DNA from: Rhodospirillales bacterium
Lineage (GTDB): Bacteria > Pseudomonadota > Alphaproteobacteria > Rhodospirillales > Magnetovibrionaceae
Reading direction: 5' to 3'
Assembly: GCA_024653965.1 (NCBI GenBank)
Contig: JANLGW010000072.1
Coordinates: 1-57,336 of the forward strand
DNA: 57,336 nt
A program made the translations under genes and the position numbers. Position 1 is the first letter of the stretch; the number at the start of each line of letters is the position of its first letter. The notes beneath the pieces are model-generated. The model saw nothing but the letters and a program-made list of their open reading frames with translations. It had not been told where the DNA came from and did not search any database. Below are positions 1 to 8,751 of the stretch, piece after piece.

Positions 1-896
1 GCCAGAACCTTGCCCATTTCATACAAAGGCGCGACCAACCCATACGTCATGCCACGGTGTTCGACACATTCGCCTACGGCGAAAATATCGGGGTTCGACG
101 TCTGCATCTGATCGTTGACCAAAACGCCGCGCCCGATCTCTAGACCAGCTTCGCGCGCTAAGGTGACGTTAGGTTTGATGCCCACGGCCATCACCACCAG
201 ATCGCACGCAATGGTGCGCCCGTCGGTGAGTTGCAAACCCGAAACTTTGCCGTCGCCCAGGATGGATTGCGTGTTGGCTCCGGTTAGAACATGCAGTCCG
301 CGCCCTTCCAGTTCACTCGCCAGCAAGTACCCCGCAGCTTCGTCCAACTGACGTTCCATCAAAGTGCCCATCAGGTGCACCACCGTGACGTCCATACCGT
401 TCATTTTCAAGCCCATGGCGGCTTCCAGGCCCAACAGCCCGCCGCCGATGACCACCGCGCGCCCGCGCGACTTGGCTGCCGCCAGCATACGGTTGACGTC
501 ATCTAAGTCGCGGAATGTCACCACGCCGTCCAAATCTTTTCCGGGCACGGGAATGATGAACGGATCGGACCCCGTCGCCACCAAAAGCTTGTCGTAAGAA
601 AGCGTTTGGCCGCGTGCAGACGTGACCGTCTTAGCCTCTGCGTTGATGGAGGTGATGGCGTCACCCGCGAACAGTGTGATGTCCTTTTCCACATACCATT
701 CGCGGCTGTTGATGATGATGTCTTCAAAGCTTTTTTCGCCACTGAGAACCGGCGACAGCATGATGCGGTTATAATTTTCACGCGGTTCCGCACCAAATAC
801 AGTGATGTCGTACTGACCCGCATCGCGCTTTAGGATTTCCTCAACTGTGCGCATACCCGCCATGCCGTTACCGATAACCACCAATTGCTGTTTCAT
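1..896 (-). CDS. nirB: Nitrite reductase [NAD(P)H] large subunit, N-terminal part (partial)
   Basis: This reading frame opens at an ATG at 896 behind an AGGAGAG ribosome site and runs off the window start, so only about 298 residues are visible. The protein begins with a dinucleotide-binding fold (VVIGNGMAGMR) and has a second nucleotide-binding motif (VVIGGGLLGLEAA) around residue 150, the FAD and NAD(P)H domains of NirB. The siroheme and Fe-S half is outside the window. NirB reduces nitrite to ammonium in the cytoplasm. It lies 22 bp behind the nitrate ABC transporter ATPase gene and is probably cotranscribed with it. A stand-alone rubredoxin-reductase-like enzyme is the alternative, but the context favours NirB. 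Confidence 0.85.
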   Translation of the reverse strand, partial: MKQQLVVIGNGMAGMRTVEEILKRDAGQYDITVFGAEPRENYNRIMLSPVLSGEKSFEDIIINSREWYVEKDITLFAGDAITSINAEAKTVTSARGQTLSYDKLLVATGSDPFIIPVPGKDLDGVVTFRDLDDVNRMLAAAKSRGRAVVIGGGLLGLEAAMGLKMNGMDVTVVHLMGTLMERQLDEAAGYLLASELEGRGLHVLTGANTQSILGDGKVSGLQLTDGRTIACDLVVMAVGIKPNVTLAREAGLEIGRGVLVNDQMQTSNPDIFAVGECVEHRGMTYGLVAPLYEMGKVL

Positions 897-918
897 GTCC
901 ACTCTCCTGAGGCTCTCT

Positions 919-2625
919 TTAAGCGACGGCCTTGTTTTGTTGTTTCAGTTCCGATTTGCCTTGGTGGCCATGCTCATACTCGTCAAGGAAGCCGAGCAAC
1001 TGTTCGCGCAATTCGTAATAACGAGGATGCTCCAACAACGCCTTGCGGGTGCGCGGGCGCGGCAGGTCGACGTCCATAATCTTGCCGATGCGCGCATGCG
1101 GGCCGTTGGTCATCATCACCACGCGATCTGCCAGCAAGATCGCTTCGTCCACATCGTGGGTGACGCACACGGTGGTAACCTGGGTGCGATCCCACACCTC
1201 CATCAATACTTCTTGCAATTCCCAGCGCGTAAGACTGTCGAGCATGCCAAAAGGCTCATCGAGCAACAGTAATTTCGGCGATAGAGCGAACGCCCGCGCA
1301 ATACCAACACGCTGCTTCATGCCGTTGGACATGTCGGCAGTGGGTTTGTGCATAGCGTCCTTAAGCCCGACGCGCGCCAGATAATATTCAACGATATCGC
1401 TGCGTTCGGCTTTGGTGGCATGAGGAAATACACGCTCGACGCCGAGCATCACGTTTTCTTTAGCCGTCAGCCAGGTGTAAAGATTAGGCGCTTGAAACAC
1501 GACCGCGCGTTCGGGATTGGCGCCATTGACTTCGTGGCCATCCAAGACAATACCGCCGTCACTGATAGAATTCAGCCCCGCGGCCATGGACAACACCGTC
1601 GACTTTCCGCAACCCGAATGGCCAATCAACGAAATGAACTCGCCCTTTTTCAGGATGATTTCAAACCCATCCACCACCGTGAGCGGCCCTTTCGCGGTGG
1701 GGTAGGTTTTTTTCAGATTAAAGAATTCCAAATAGCGTTCATCATTGTAGCTGATAGCCGCATCGCGATATGCCTTGGGTGGCTTTTGCATGGGAAATAC
1801 GGGCATAACGTTTGGCAAAACACCGTCTTCTCCGCCTTCCACATGGGCCGCCGCACCCACGTCCATCAAATACTTGGTGATGTCGGCGCGCAGTTTTTTA
1901 AACATTACATCCGAATTCATCGCCGTGCGATCGCGCGGACGCACAATATCAACCTTAAAGTCCGGGCCAAGCGTCGCGTTCGGACCAGGATTCAAGGGGA
2001 TGATGCGGTCGGCTAGCAGGATCGCTTCATCAACATCATTGGTGATAAGGATCACAGTCTTTTTGTCTTGCGACCAAATCTGTTCGATCTCGTTTTGCAG
2101 TTTGGCGCGAGTCAGCGCATCAAGCGCGGACAGGGGCTCATCCAGCAACAGAATGTCTGGATTCATCGCCAGCGCACGCGCCACCGACACCCGTTGGCGC
2201 ATGCCGCCAGACAATTCAGAGGGGTGACGGTCCACAGCATGGGCAAGGCCGACCATGTCGATGTAGTGCTGCGCCTTAGCTTGGCATTCCCTTTTCGACA
2301 GGCCTTTGTTAACACTTTCCACGGCCAGCTTAATGTTGCCCAAGACTGTCAGCCACGGCATCAGCGAGTAGCTTTGAAACACCAAGCCCCGATCCGGTCC
2401 CGGGCCGGTGATGGCTTCCCCCTTCAACAAGACTTCACCTGCGTCGGGCATTTCCAATCCCGCTATAAGATTGATGAGCGTGGTTTTCCCGGAACCGGAA
2501 AAACCCACAATGGCCACGAACTCACCGTCGCTAATGGACAAGTCGATGCCGCCCAAGACGTCGGTTCTGGCGCTGCCCTGACCGAAGCTTTTCTTTGCAC
2601 CCTTAAGTTCCAGGATCGGTTTCAT
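919..2625 (-). CDS. nrtCD: Nitrate ABC transporter, two ATPase domains fused (NrtC/NrtD-like)
   Basis: The protein carries two complete ABC ATPase domains in one chain of 568 residues. Domain 1 (about 1-250) shows Walker A GFSGSGKTT, signature LSGGMRQR and Walker B ILLLDEP. Domain 2 (about 300-550) shows GHSGCGKST, signature MSNGMKQR and LLLLDEP. It should power nitrate or nitrite import through the permease encoded 11 bp upstream. In cyanobacterial Nrt systems the two ATPases are separate and NrtC carries an NrtA-like C-terminal domain. Here they are fused and that domain is absent, so both nucleotide sites lie on one polypeptide. The start at 2625 follows a GAGGAGG site 6 nt upstream. Confidence 0.85.
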   Translation of the reverse strand: MKPILELKGAKKSFGQGSARTDVLGGIDLSISDGEFVAIVGFSGSGKTTLINLIAGLEMPDAGEVLLKGEAITGPGPDRGLVFQSYSLMPWLTVLGNIKLAVESVNKGLSKRECQAKAQHYIDMVGLAHAVDRHPSELSGGMRQRVSVARALAMNPDILLLDEPLSALDALTRAKLQNEIEQIWSQDKKTVILITNDVDEAILLADRIIPLNPGPNATLGPDFKVDIVRPRDRTAMNSDVMFKKLRADITKYLMDVGAAAHVEGGEDGVLPNVMPVFPMQKPPKAYRDAAISYNDERYLEFFNLKKTYPTAKGPLTVVDGFEIILKKGEFISLIGHSGCGKSTVLSMAAGLNSISDGGIVLDGHEVNGANPERAVVFQAPNLYTWLTAKENVMLGVERVFPHATKAERSDIVEYYLARVGLKDAMHKPTADMSNGMKQRVGIARAFALSPKLLLLDEPFGMLDSLTRWELQEVLMEVWDRTQVTTVCVTHDVDEAILLADRVVMMTNGPHARIGKIMDVDLPRPRTRKALLEHPRYYELREQLLGFLDEYEHGHQGKSELKQQNKAVA

Positions 2626-2636
2626 CAATATCCTCC

Positions 2637-3734
2637 TCAGCGCACGTCGCCATGGGTAAACAAGGCCTGCAACGCTGACATGACACGATCCAGCGCAAAT
2701 CCGATGATGCCGATGGTGAGTACAGCGACCATGATCTTAGCCAGCGATTGGGATGATCCGTTTTGAAATTCATCCCACACGAATTTGCCCAAGCCCGGAT
2801 TTTGCGCCAGCATTTCAGCGGCAATCAGCACCATCCAACCCACACCCAGCGACAAGCGCAGCCCAGTAAAGATGTACGGCAACGCGCTGGGCAGAACCAA
2901 CTTCGTCAATGTCGTATCCCATTGCAGGCGCAGCACGCGCCCGACGTTCATCAGATCCTTGTCGATGGACGCCACGCCGACGGCGGTATTGATCAGCGTC
3001 GGCCATAACGAACACAGTGTCACCGTGACGGCGGACGTGATGAAGGCCTTTTCGAACATCGGGTTGTTCGAAACATACGTGGCGCTCACCACCATGGTGA
3101 CCAGCGGAAGCCACGCCAGCGGCGAAACCGGTTTGAAAATTTGAATGAGCGGATTTAGCGCAGCATTGACCGTGGGCGACAAACCGCACAACACGCCCAG
3201 CGGCACGGCGATCAACGAGCCGATCAAAAAGCCCATAAATACGGTTTTCAGGCTGGTGAAAATTTGATCGAGATACGTCGGTTTACCCGTGTACTGGCGA
3301 ATATTTGCTTGATCATCAGGATTATTGGCCAGTTTTTCTGCATTACGCTGCTCCTGGCGTTCATAAAAAGTGGCTTCTTTGGTGCGTTCGCGCACATGAT
3401 CATCATAGAGGTTGACCGCCTGCTCCCACACAGCGGCAGGCCCCGGAATTTCACCCAACGAAGTTTGCACCATCGGCGCCGTGTTGGCCCAAATCAGCAA
3501 AAATACCCCGATTGCCGTGATCGGCACGCCCAACAACCGCCAGAGCTCCTTACCCTGAGCCATAGCGTCTTCACCCGCCGCAATTTTCAAAATCGGTGTG
3601 ATCCAGCCAAGCCCCGCGACATTGAGATACTTCGACGCTTTGTTGATACGCGTGTGCAAACGCTCGTTCCGCCTGACTTTGGCTTCAGCCACAAGCTTCT
3701 CATCGGCGCTCTCTACGGTGGTTGCAGTATTCAT
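2637..3734 (-). CDS. nrtB: Nitrate ABC transporter permease
   Basis: This 365-residue integral membrane protein contains the BPD-type permease region (FMGFLIGSLIAVPLGVLCGL and the later SLGVGWMVLIAAEML segment) typical of NrtB/SsuC/TauC. It is longer than the usual family member of about 280 residues, because of a longer N-terminal cytoplasmic part and a charged stretch between the first and second membrane segments. The gene lies between the binding protein gene nrtA and the fused ATPase gene. It starts behind an AAAAGGA site. Its substrate is assigned as nitrate or nitrite from context (NasS/NasT, NirB), since the family also includes bicarbonate, sulfonate and taurine permeases. Confidence 0.85.
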   Translation of the reverse strand: MNTATTVESADEKLVAEAKVRRNERLHTRINKASKYLNVAGLGWITPILKIAAGEDAMAQGKELWRLLGVPITAIGVFLLIWANTAPMVQTSLGEIPGPAAVWEQAVNLYDDHVRERTKEATFYERQEQRNAEKLANNPDDQANIRQYTGKPTYLDQIFTSLKTVFMGFLIGSLIAVPLGVLCGLSPTVNAALNPLIQIFKPVSPLAWLPLVTMVVSATYVSNNPMFEKAFITSAVTVTLCSLWPTLINTAVGVASIDKDLMNVGRVLRLQWDTTLTKLVLPSALPYIFTGLRLSLGVGWMVLIAAEMLAQNPGLGKFVWDEFQNGSSQSLAKIMVAVLTIGIIGFALDRVMSALQALFTHGDVR

Positions 3735-3811
3735 GTCTCAATTCCTTTTATATCTTCAACGTGATGGAGAGGAGCCCTGCCAGAAGCCGGGGCTCCTCTT
3801 CACCTGTCGCG

Positions 3812-5233
3812 TTATTTAGCCGCCACGACCTTGTTGCCTTCGACCATTTCGCCGTCCTTCAGGCCGATAGGAAAATTGGCGAGATAAGCGTTGGGTTGGC
3901 GTCCATCGTAAGTGATGCCGTCGATAAACTCAGACACCGGCTCACGGAAACCATCGGTATCCCAGGGGAAGTCGGCTTTGTTCGCCTTGCCTTCGGCGAC
4001 CAGCATCTCAGCAGCCTTCAGATAAATGTCCGGGCGATAGACTTTGGCCGCCGTTTCCTTGAACCACGCATCGGATTTTCCTTCGGTAATCTGGCCCCAG
4101 CGGCGCATCTGGGTCAGATACCAAATGGCGTCGGACTGATACGGATAGGTCGCATGATGGCGAAAAAATACGTTGAAATCGGGCACGTCACGCTTATCGC
4201 CCTTTTCATATTCAAACGTACCGGTCATGGAATTCGCGATCACGGCTGCATCCGCACCGACGTATTGCGCCCGCGCCAGAATTTCCACGGCTTCCTTGCG
4301 ATTGGCGTTGTTGTTTTCGTCCAACCACATGGCGGCGCGGATCAAAGCCTTCACCACAGCTAAGTGAGTGTTGGGATTTTTCTCAGCCCATTCATTGCTA
4401 ACGCCGAAAACCTTTTCCGGGTTATTCTTCCACAGCTCATAGTCTGTGATCACCGGCACGCCGATGCCCTTGAACACGGCCTGCTGGTTCCACGGCTCAC
4501 CGACGCAATAGCCATTGATGGTGCCCGCTTCCATCGTTGCGGGCATTTGCGGCGGTGGCGTCACCGACAGCAACGCATCGCCTTGAATCTGGCCGGAGGT
4601 GTCGGTCTTGGAATAATATCCAGGATGAATGCCACCGGCTGCCAGCCAATAGCGCAGTTCGTAGTTGTGGGTCGAGACCGGGAACACCATGCCCAAATTA
4701 AAGGGTTTGCCTTCGGCGCGATATTTGTCGACCACCGGCCTCAAATAATCGGCCTTGATGGGATGCATCGGTTTGCCATCCGCACCCTTCGGCACGTGGG
4801 GTTTCATCTGTTCCCATACGTCATTCGATACGGTAATGGCGTTGCCGTTCAAATCCATGGAAAACGCCGTGACGACGTGCGCCTGGGTGCCAAAACCGAT
4901 GGTCGCACCGAGCGGCTGGCCCGCCAACATGTGCGCGCCGTCCAGCTCGCCGGAAATCACACGATCGAGCAGAACCTTCCAGTTGGCCTGCGGCTCTAAC
5001 GTGACATAAAGGCCTTCATCTTCAAAAAATCCTTTTTCATAAGCCACCGCCAACGGCGCCATGTCGGTCAGCTTGATGAAGCCAAACTTCAATTCTTCCT
5101 TTTCCAACTTCAGCATTTCCGCGTGGGCGGGCATGCCCATTAAACTGAAGCCCAGTGCTACGGTACCCATACCCAGAACAGCACGCCGCGATAACCTTTT
5201 GCCGGACAGATTGGGAATTCGGGATTTGCTCAT
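3812..5233 (-). CDS. nrtA: Periplasmic nitrate-binding protein, Tat-exported
   Basis: The product is a 473-residue solute-binding protein of the NrtA/CmpA family. The N terminus has a twin-arginine signal ([10 protein letters not shown]) followed by a hydrophobic stretch ending near AHA. The mature part starts with the typical [23 protein letters not shown] segment in pieces. ATG at 5233 is chosen because AAGGAG lies 9 nt upstream and it directly precedes the signal peptide; a longer frame would start inside the terminator hairpin. The protein captures nitrate or nitrite and passes it to NrtB. Expression is probably controlled at a sigma-54 promoter (5386-5401) and by NasT-dependent antitermination in the leader. 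Confidence 0.9.
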   Translation of the reverse strand: MSKSRIPNLSGKRLSRRAVLGMGTVALGFSLMGMPAHAEMLKLEKEELKFGFIKLTDMAPLAVAYEKGFFEDEGLYVTLEPQANWKVLLDRVISGELDGAHMLAGQPLGATIGFGTQAHVVTAFSMDLNGNAITVSNDVWEQMKPHVPKGADGKPMHPIKADYLRPVVDKYRAEGKPFNLGMVFPVSTHNYELRYWLAAGGIHPGYYSKTDTSGQIQGDALLSVTPPPQMPATMEAGTINGYCVGEPWNQQAVFKGIGVPVITDYELWKNNPEKVFGVSNEWAEKNPNTHLAVVKALIRAAMWLDENNNANRKEAVEILARAQYVGADAAVIANSMTGTFEYEKGDKRDVPDFNVFFRHHATYPYQSDAIWYLTQMRRWGQITEGKSDAWFKETAAKVYRPDIYLKAAEMLVAEGKANKADFPWDTDGFREPVSEFIDGITYDGRQPNAYLANFPIGLKDGEMVEGNKVVAAK

Positions 5234-5265
5234 TTCGTAATCTCCTTTTGGGTACTCATCGACAC

Positions 5266-5319
5266 AAAAAAAACGCCACGGATACACCAAGACCGAGTGG
5301 CCTTGGGATCTGCGGCGTT
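5266..5319 (-). terminator. Intrinsic terminator (attenuator) in the nrtA leader
   Basis: On the minus strand AACGCCGC (5312-5319) pairs with GTGGCGTT (5272-5279), including one G-U pair. An inner CCAAG/CTTGG stem adds to it, and a run of eight T follows (5266-5273). It sits 33 bp before the nrtA start codon. Its 5' arm shares bases with the loop and 3' arm of the adjacent hexaloop hairpin, so the two structures exclude each other. Confidence 0.85.
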
Positions 5320-5343
5320 GCAGCGTTCACCCAGCGTTGGGTG
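5310..5343 (-). promoter_or_regulatory. ANTAR-type dual-hairpin RNA target for NasT
   Basis: Two adjacent hairpins are visible on the minus strand. P1 (5328-5343) is CACCC-AACGCT-GGGTG and P2 (5310-5323) is CTGC-AACGCC-GCAG. Both have hexanucleotide loops with A at position 1 and G at position 4, the known signature of RNAs bound by ANTAR proteins. The linker is 4 nt. P2 overlaps the left arm of the terminator at 5266-5319, so NasT bound to P1/P2 would prevent termination and allow nrtA expression when nitrate releases NasT from NasS. The structure is seen directly; binding is inferred from the NasR/NasT mechanism. Confidence 0.85.
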
Positions 5344-5385
5344 CAAATGTTATGAACCGGCGTCAGTGCCGTATACGTTTATCAC

Positions 5386-5401
5386 TACAAGATACGTGCC
5401 A
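5386..5401 (-). promoter_or_regulatory. Sigma-54 promoter for nrtA operon
   Basis: The minus strand reads TGGCAC-N5-TTGTA, matching the -24/-12 consensus except for T in place of the final C. Transcription would start near 5375, about 30 nt before the first leader hairpin. This fits nitrogen control by NtrC. Confidence 0.7.
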
Positions 5402-5506
5402 AACGCAAACGGTTTTCTTAATACATTGATTTATCTAGCAAAAAATATGCAGCAGCAGAAACTGCCGTGATCCTTCACAAGCCGCAATGGTTATTTTTTA
5501 AGCATT

Positions 5507-6646
5507 TTATTTTTTTTGCTCAAAATTGCGGCACTTTATCGACTCCGCGGCGATATATCCCGCCACGTCCGCCGGATCAAAAACGACCCCATCCAAGGGG
5601 CGCACGTTTGGTATTTGCGGTTGCACATGGTTCTTGCCCAGCGCATCCGCCAACAAATCCGGCCGATAGGTGCAACATGCGGCTTGTTCGCCCGACGGCA
5701 ACAACAGTGTCTGCCCCCAACGCACCATCTGCGCATAAAGCCACAGGGCATGGTCGCAGGATGCCGCCGTACAAAACCGCAAATCACCCTCGAGAGCTAA
5801 GGCAATGTGGCGCTCTGGAACATCTAAGTATTCGGCGCGTGCGAGAATCCCCGCCAACTCTGCATGATGGGCGTGATCGTCGGCCCACCGTGCCGCCTGA
5901 TCCAGAGCGCGCAGCAGTGCCGCAAGAACGTCCGGATTGTTTTGCGCCCAAGATTCCTGCATGCCCAGGACCTTTTCCGGACCATCTGGCCACACAGATG
6001 ACCCCGACAACAAGACCTTACCCACGCCCTTTTTTGCCGCCAGAGTGTTCCATGGCTCGCCCACGCAAAAGCCGTCGATCTGCCCCGCCTGCAGACTCTG
6101 CACCATGAAGGGCGGCGGGATGACAACCAAACGCACGTCGAAGTCAGGATCAATCCCCGCTGCCGCCATCCAATAGCGCAGCTGGTAGTTGTGGTTTGAA
6201 AACGGAAACACCATACCGAACGTCAACGGTTCCAAACCTTGCACGCGGCGGCGCTCAATGACGGCGCGCAACGCGTCGCCCGAAGCGAGGGGAGCAAGCA
6301 AGTCCAGCCCCGACTGAGCCAAGGCCTCGTACAGGCCATAACTGAGCGTGATGGCATTGCCGCCCGCGCCCAATGCCATCGGCGCAATCATGGGAACCTT
6401 AATATGGCCGATGCCCATATTGGCCGCAATGGGCATACCGGCCAACATATGCGCCACGTCGAACTGGCCAACATTAACCCGATCGCGGATATTCGCCCAC
6501 GACACTTCCTTGAATAATTGCAGATCGATGCCGTGCGCTTCAGCAAATCCCTTTTCACGCGCCACGACCAATACGGCGCAATCCACCAGCGGGATGAAAC
6601 CCGCTCGGACAGTAGTAATATTGGACGCGCTTTCAGTTTTGGCCAT
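5507..6646 (-). CDS. nasS: Nitrate sensor NasS (NrtA-like, cytoplasmic)
   Basis: The protein (379 residues) belongs to the NrtA/CmpA binding-protein family, with VRAGFIPLVDCAVLVVA-like opening and the QLRYWMAAAGIDP and FCVGEPWN segments also seen in the nrtA product. Unlike NrtA it has no signal peptide, so it should stay in the cytoplasm. The gene lies 11 bp behind nasT. In known NasST systems NasS holds NasT inactive until it binds nitrate or nitrite. The match in context (nasT before it, an ANTAR RNA target after it) makes NasS more likely than a transport protein. Confidence 0.85.
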   Translation of the reverse strand: MAKTESASNITTVRAGFIPLVDCAVLVVAREKGFAEAHGIDLQLFKEVSWANIRDRVNVGQFDVAHMLAGMPIAANMGIGHIKVPMIAPMALGAGGNAITLSYGLYEALAQSGLDLLAPLASGDALRAVIERRRVQGLEPLTFGMVFPFSNHNYQLRYWMAAAGIDPDFDVRLVVIPPPFMVQSLQAGQIDGFCVGEPWNTLAAKKGVGKVLLSGSSVWPDGPEKVLGMQESWAQNNPDVLAALLRALDQAARWADDHAHHAELAGILARAEYLDVPERHIALALEGDLRFCTAASCDHALWLYAQMVRWGQTLLLPSGEQAACCTYRPDLLADALGKNHVQPQIPNVRPLDGVVFDPADVAGYIAAESIKCRNFEQKK

Positions 6647-6657
6647 GCGTTTTTCCT

Positions 6658-7242
6658 TTAACTCAACAAATCAGCTGCAGTGACGACACTGGCCGCAATT
6701 TCAGCGATCTTTTTCTTCTGGTTCATCGCATTGCGACGCAGCAGCGCATACGCTTCATCTTCACTGATGCCCTTTTGGCGCATCAAGATGCCCTTGGCGC
6801 GGTCGATCACCTTGCGTTCTTGCAATTGAGATTTGGCATCATCCAACTCGCGCTGCAGTCGGGAAAAAGCGTTAAAGCGGCTGATGGTCATATCGAGAAT
6901 GGACTTAATGCGCTCTTTCTTCAGCCCATCGACGATATAGGCACTCACCCCGGCATCCACCGAAGCGGTGATCATGGCGCTGTCGGATTGATCGACAAAC
7001 ATAGCGATGGGCCGCTTGACCGCACGGCTGACCTGAAACATCTGCTCAAGCACGTCGCGGTTGGGGTTTTCCAGATCAATCAGCACCACGTCCGGATCCA
7101 GAGCCGCGATACGCACCAGCAGATTGGCGGTGTCGGTGATCCATTCCACACGCACGTGACCGGCATCGCTCAAACCATCCTTAAGGATGGCAGCGCGCAC
7201 CGGATCTTCGTCGATCACAAGAATTTTAAGATCAGAACCCAT
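6658..7242 (-). CDS. nasT: ANTAR antitermination regulator NasT
   Basis: The 194-residue protein has an N-terminal receiver-like domain (KILVIDEDPVRAAIL, then VVLIDLENPNRD where the phospho-acceptor region lies) and a C-terminal ANTAR domain from about residue 130, with IDRAKGILM and SEDEAYALLRR. ANTAR domains bind paired hexaloop hairpins in RNA. The receiver region is degenerate, as expected for NasT, which is controlled by NasS binding rather than phosphorylation. The target is very probably the hairpin pair at 5310-5343 in the nrtA leader. A sigma-54 promoter lies just upstream at 7281-7295. Confidence 0.9.
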   Translation of the reverse strand: MGSDLKILVIDEDPVRAAILKDGLSDAGHVRVEWITDTANLLVRIAALDPDVVLIDLENPNRDVLEQMFQVSRAVKRPIAMFVDQSDSAMITASVDAGVSAYIVDGLKKERIKSILDMTISRFNAFSRLQRELDDAKSQLQERKVIDRAKGILMRQKGISEDEAYALLRRNAMNQKKKIAEIAASVVTAADLLS

Positions 7243-7280
7243 GCATTCCCACTCATGGCATTATCGCCATAAGAAACATA

Positions 7281-7295
7281 GCAAGATGGGTGCCA
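7281..7295 (-). promoter_or_regulatory. Sigma-54 promoter for nasT-nasS
   Basis: The minus strand reads TGGCAC-N5-TTGC, an exact match to the -24/-12 consensus, about 40 bp before the nasT start codon. It points to nitrogen-status control through NtrC; I do not see a clear NtrC site beside it. Confidence 0.75.
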
Positions 7296-7368
7296 AAGAC
7301 GAAAATGGTGACTTTCTGCGATTTTACTGTTGCAACGAAACATTAGACCCAGGCGCATGCACAAATAT

Positions 7369-7510
7369 CAGGCAGAGTGCCTACTCCTTCCTTTCGGCAA
7401 CCAGCCCCGCGGTTCGTCCTTGACCAGCGTCAACCCGCAAAACTCCATTTCCGGGTAAGCTGATTTCAAAATAAAGCGATGGGTATCAAGAAAGGAAAGC
7501 TCGTGAAGTT
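7369..7510 (+). repeat. Truncated copy of bacteriohemerythrin upstream region (direct repeat, left copy)
   Basis: This stretch matches 37819-38026 in the same orientation with only a few mismatches, apart from about 65 bp missing after CCCCGCGG. It includes the region before the bacteriohemerythrin gene and its first codons (ATG at 7479, probable GTG at 7503). The match ends abruptly at 7510, where an IS-like sequence begins. It is the left member of a pair flanking about 30 kb and holds no functional gene. Confidence 0.85.
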
Positions 7511-7521
7511 AGGGGGTGGAC

Positions 7522-7620
7522 TCAATTGGCCCATAACCTGATGGCAAATATATGAACCATTGCGAGGAAGTTAGCACCGAGTTTTTCATATCTTGTCGTC
7601 AACCTTCTCATGTCTTTCAT
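7522..7620 (-). pseudogene. IS5-family transposase C-terminal remnant
   Basis: Reading the minus strand from 7620 gives 32 residues and a stop, beginning MKDMRRLTTRYEKLGANF and ending AIRLWAN. This closely resembles the C-terminal tail of IS5-type DDE transposases (R-RYEKL-NFL--VHLA-IRLW). Nothing of the catalytic core remains. The remnant sits between the truncated hemerythrin copy and the moaB stop codon, which falls inside it at 7617-7619. This suggests the element was deleted during rearrangement at this junction. Confidence 0.6.
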
Positions 7621-8177
7621 AGTGCAGAAGAAGTAGCGTGAGATCCGAGGTGCTCTCTCAACTGCGGCATCAATTCGACCATGTTACAGGGCCGCGTACG
7701 GCTATCGAGCTGATGCACCAAAATGTCATCCCACGCATCGCGGCAGGCACCGGGCGAGCCGGGCAACGCGAACAGGTAGGTGCCGTTGGCGACCCCCGCC
7801 GTGGCGCGCGACTGAATAGTCGAGGTCTTGATCTTGGCGTAACTCAGCCAGCGGAACAACTCGCCGAAGCCGGGAATCTCCTTCTCGCACACCTGCTTGA
7901 AAGCCTCGGGCGTGACATCGCGCCCAGTCAGGCCGGTGCCACCGGTAACAATGACCACGTCCACGGCCTCGTCTGCGATCCATTTTTCCAGTTGGCGAGC
8001 AATCAGGTCGGACTCATCCTTGACGATGCCGCGCGCCGCCACCACGTGGCCCGCCCCTTCAATACGCTCCACCAGGGTGTTGCCAGATTTGTCGGTATCA
8101 AGCGTGCGGGTATCCGAAACGGTCAGCACCGCGATACGCACAGAGAGGAATTTACGTTCGCCTTCAATATGGGACAT
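7617..8177 (-). CDS. moaB: Molybdenum cofactor biosynthesis protein MoaB
   Basis: The 186-residue protein has the MoaB/Mog fold: IAVLTVSDTRT at the N terminus, the molybdopterin-binding VIVTGGTGLTGRDVTPEA loop in parts, and LFALPGSPGACRDAWDDIL near the C terminus. It binds and probably adenylylates molybdopterin before molybdenum insertion. It is the last gene of the moa/moe operon. Its stop codon coincides with the edge of an IS remnant, so the last few residues (SHATSSAL) may come from the rearrangement; the core fold is complete. The start follows AAAGGA. Confidence 0.9.
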   Translation of the reverse strand: MSHIEGERKFLSVRIAVLTVSDTRTLDTDKSGNTLVERIEGAGHVVAARGIVKDESDLIARQLEKWIADEAVDVVIVTGGTGLTGRDVTPEAFKQVCEKEIPGFGELFRWLSYAKIKTSTIQSRATAGVANGTYLFALPGSPGACRDAWDDILVHQLDSRTRPCNMVELMPQLREHLGSHATSSAL

Positions 8178-8298
8178 GTGGGATTCCTTTATACGATCGA
8201 GCGGTTATCGAGATGGCACATACTCATAAATGCCGGACTTGCCGCCCGATTTATAAGTCAAACAGATATCGGTTATTCGCATTTCCCTATCGATGGCC

Positions 8299-8751
8299 TT
8301 ACACAAAGTACATTGCTCCACGATCAGATGCGTCGTTAAGAAAAGTCACCACACCCCCCAGCGCGATCGGAACATCCTTGCGTAAATCATCATGCTGGAT
8401 GTCAAACGCTTTTAGACCCATTTCGCAAACCATGAACGTCACGCCCAACTCAACGCAAGCGCTTAAAAGCACTTCGAATGTTGCCGTTCCCTTAGCAAAA
8501 AAGACGGCATCCATCTCACCACCCGTGTACACGCCGCTGCCAGTGGGGAGTGCGTGCCACGCCGGAGCGCCACCTTCATGTGGCTTGAGAAATGCGCGCG
8601 CCGCATCCATGGTGAAAAATAGCGTCACAGGAGTGGATATGGCCGCCGCTGCGCTCGCCATGACCAAGGCGTAATGAACTTTGTCAAAAGTGCCTGAAAA
8701 AACGACGATGGAAAGCTTGTCGGGCGGAACACGTTTATGAGCATCAGCCAC
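8299..8751 (-). CDS. DsrE/DsrF-like family protein
   Basis: The protein (150 residues from the GTG at 8751) has the DsrE-like fold signature: KLSIVVFSGTFDKVHYALVMA at the start, TLFFTMDAA, and a C-terminal VTFLNDAS. Such proteins are thought to carry sulfur or polysulfide during sulfur transfer, or to act as accessory peroxiredoxin-like proteins. The GTG start is chosen because AAGGAA lies 8 nt before it and it overlaps the moeB stop by 8 nt; an ATG 21 nt further upstream (8772) has no better site. Cys at VLLSACVEL and FMVCEMG could be the reactive residues. It is embedded in a Moco operon, which needs sulfur for the dithiolene group, so a sulfur-carrier role is possible but unproven. Confidence 0.75.
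   Translation of the reverse strand: MADAHKRVPPDKLSIVVFSGTFDKVHYALVMASAAAAISTPVTLFFTMDAARAFLKPHEGGAPAWHALPTGSGVYTGGEMDAVFFAKGTATFEVLLSACVELGVTFMVCEMGLKAFDIQHDDLRKDVPIALGGVVTFLNDASDRGAMYFV

Noticed and set aside
5507-6646. Second transport binding protein
   Set aside because: There is no signal peptide, and the gene is paired with nasT, so a cytoplasmic sensor (NasS) is more likely.
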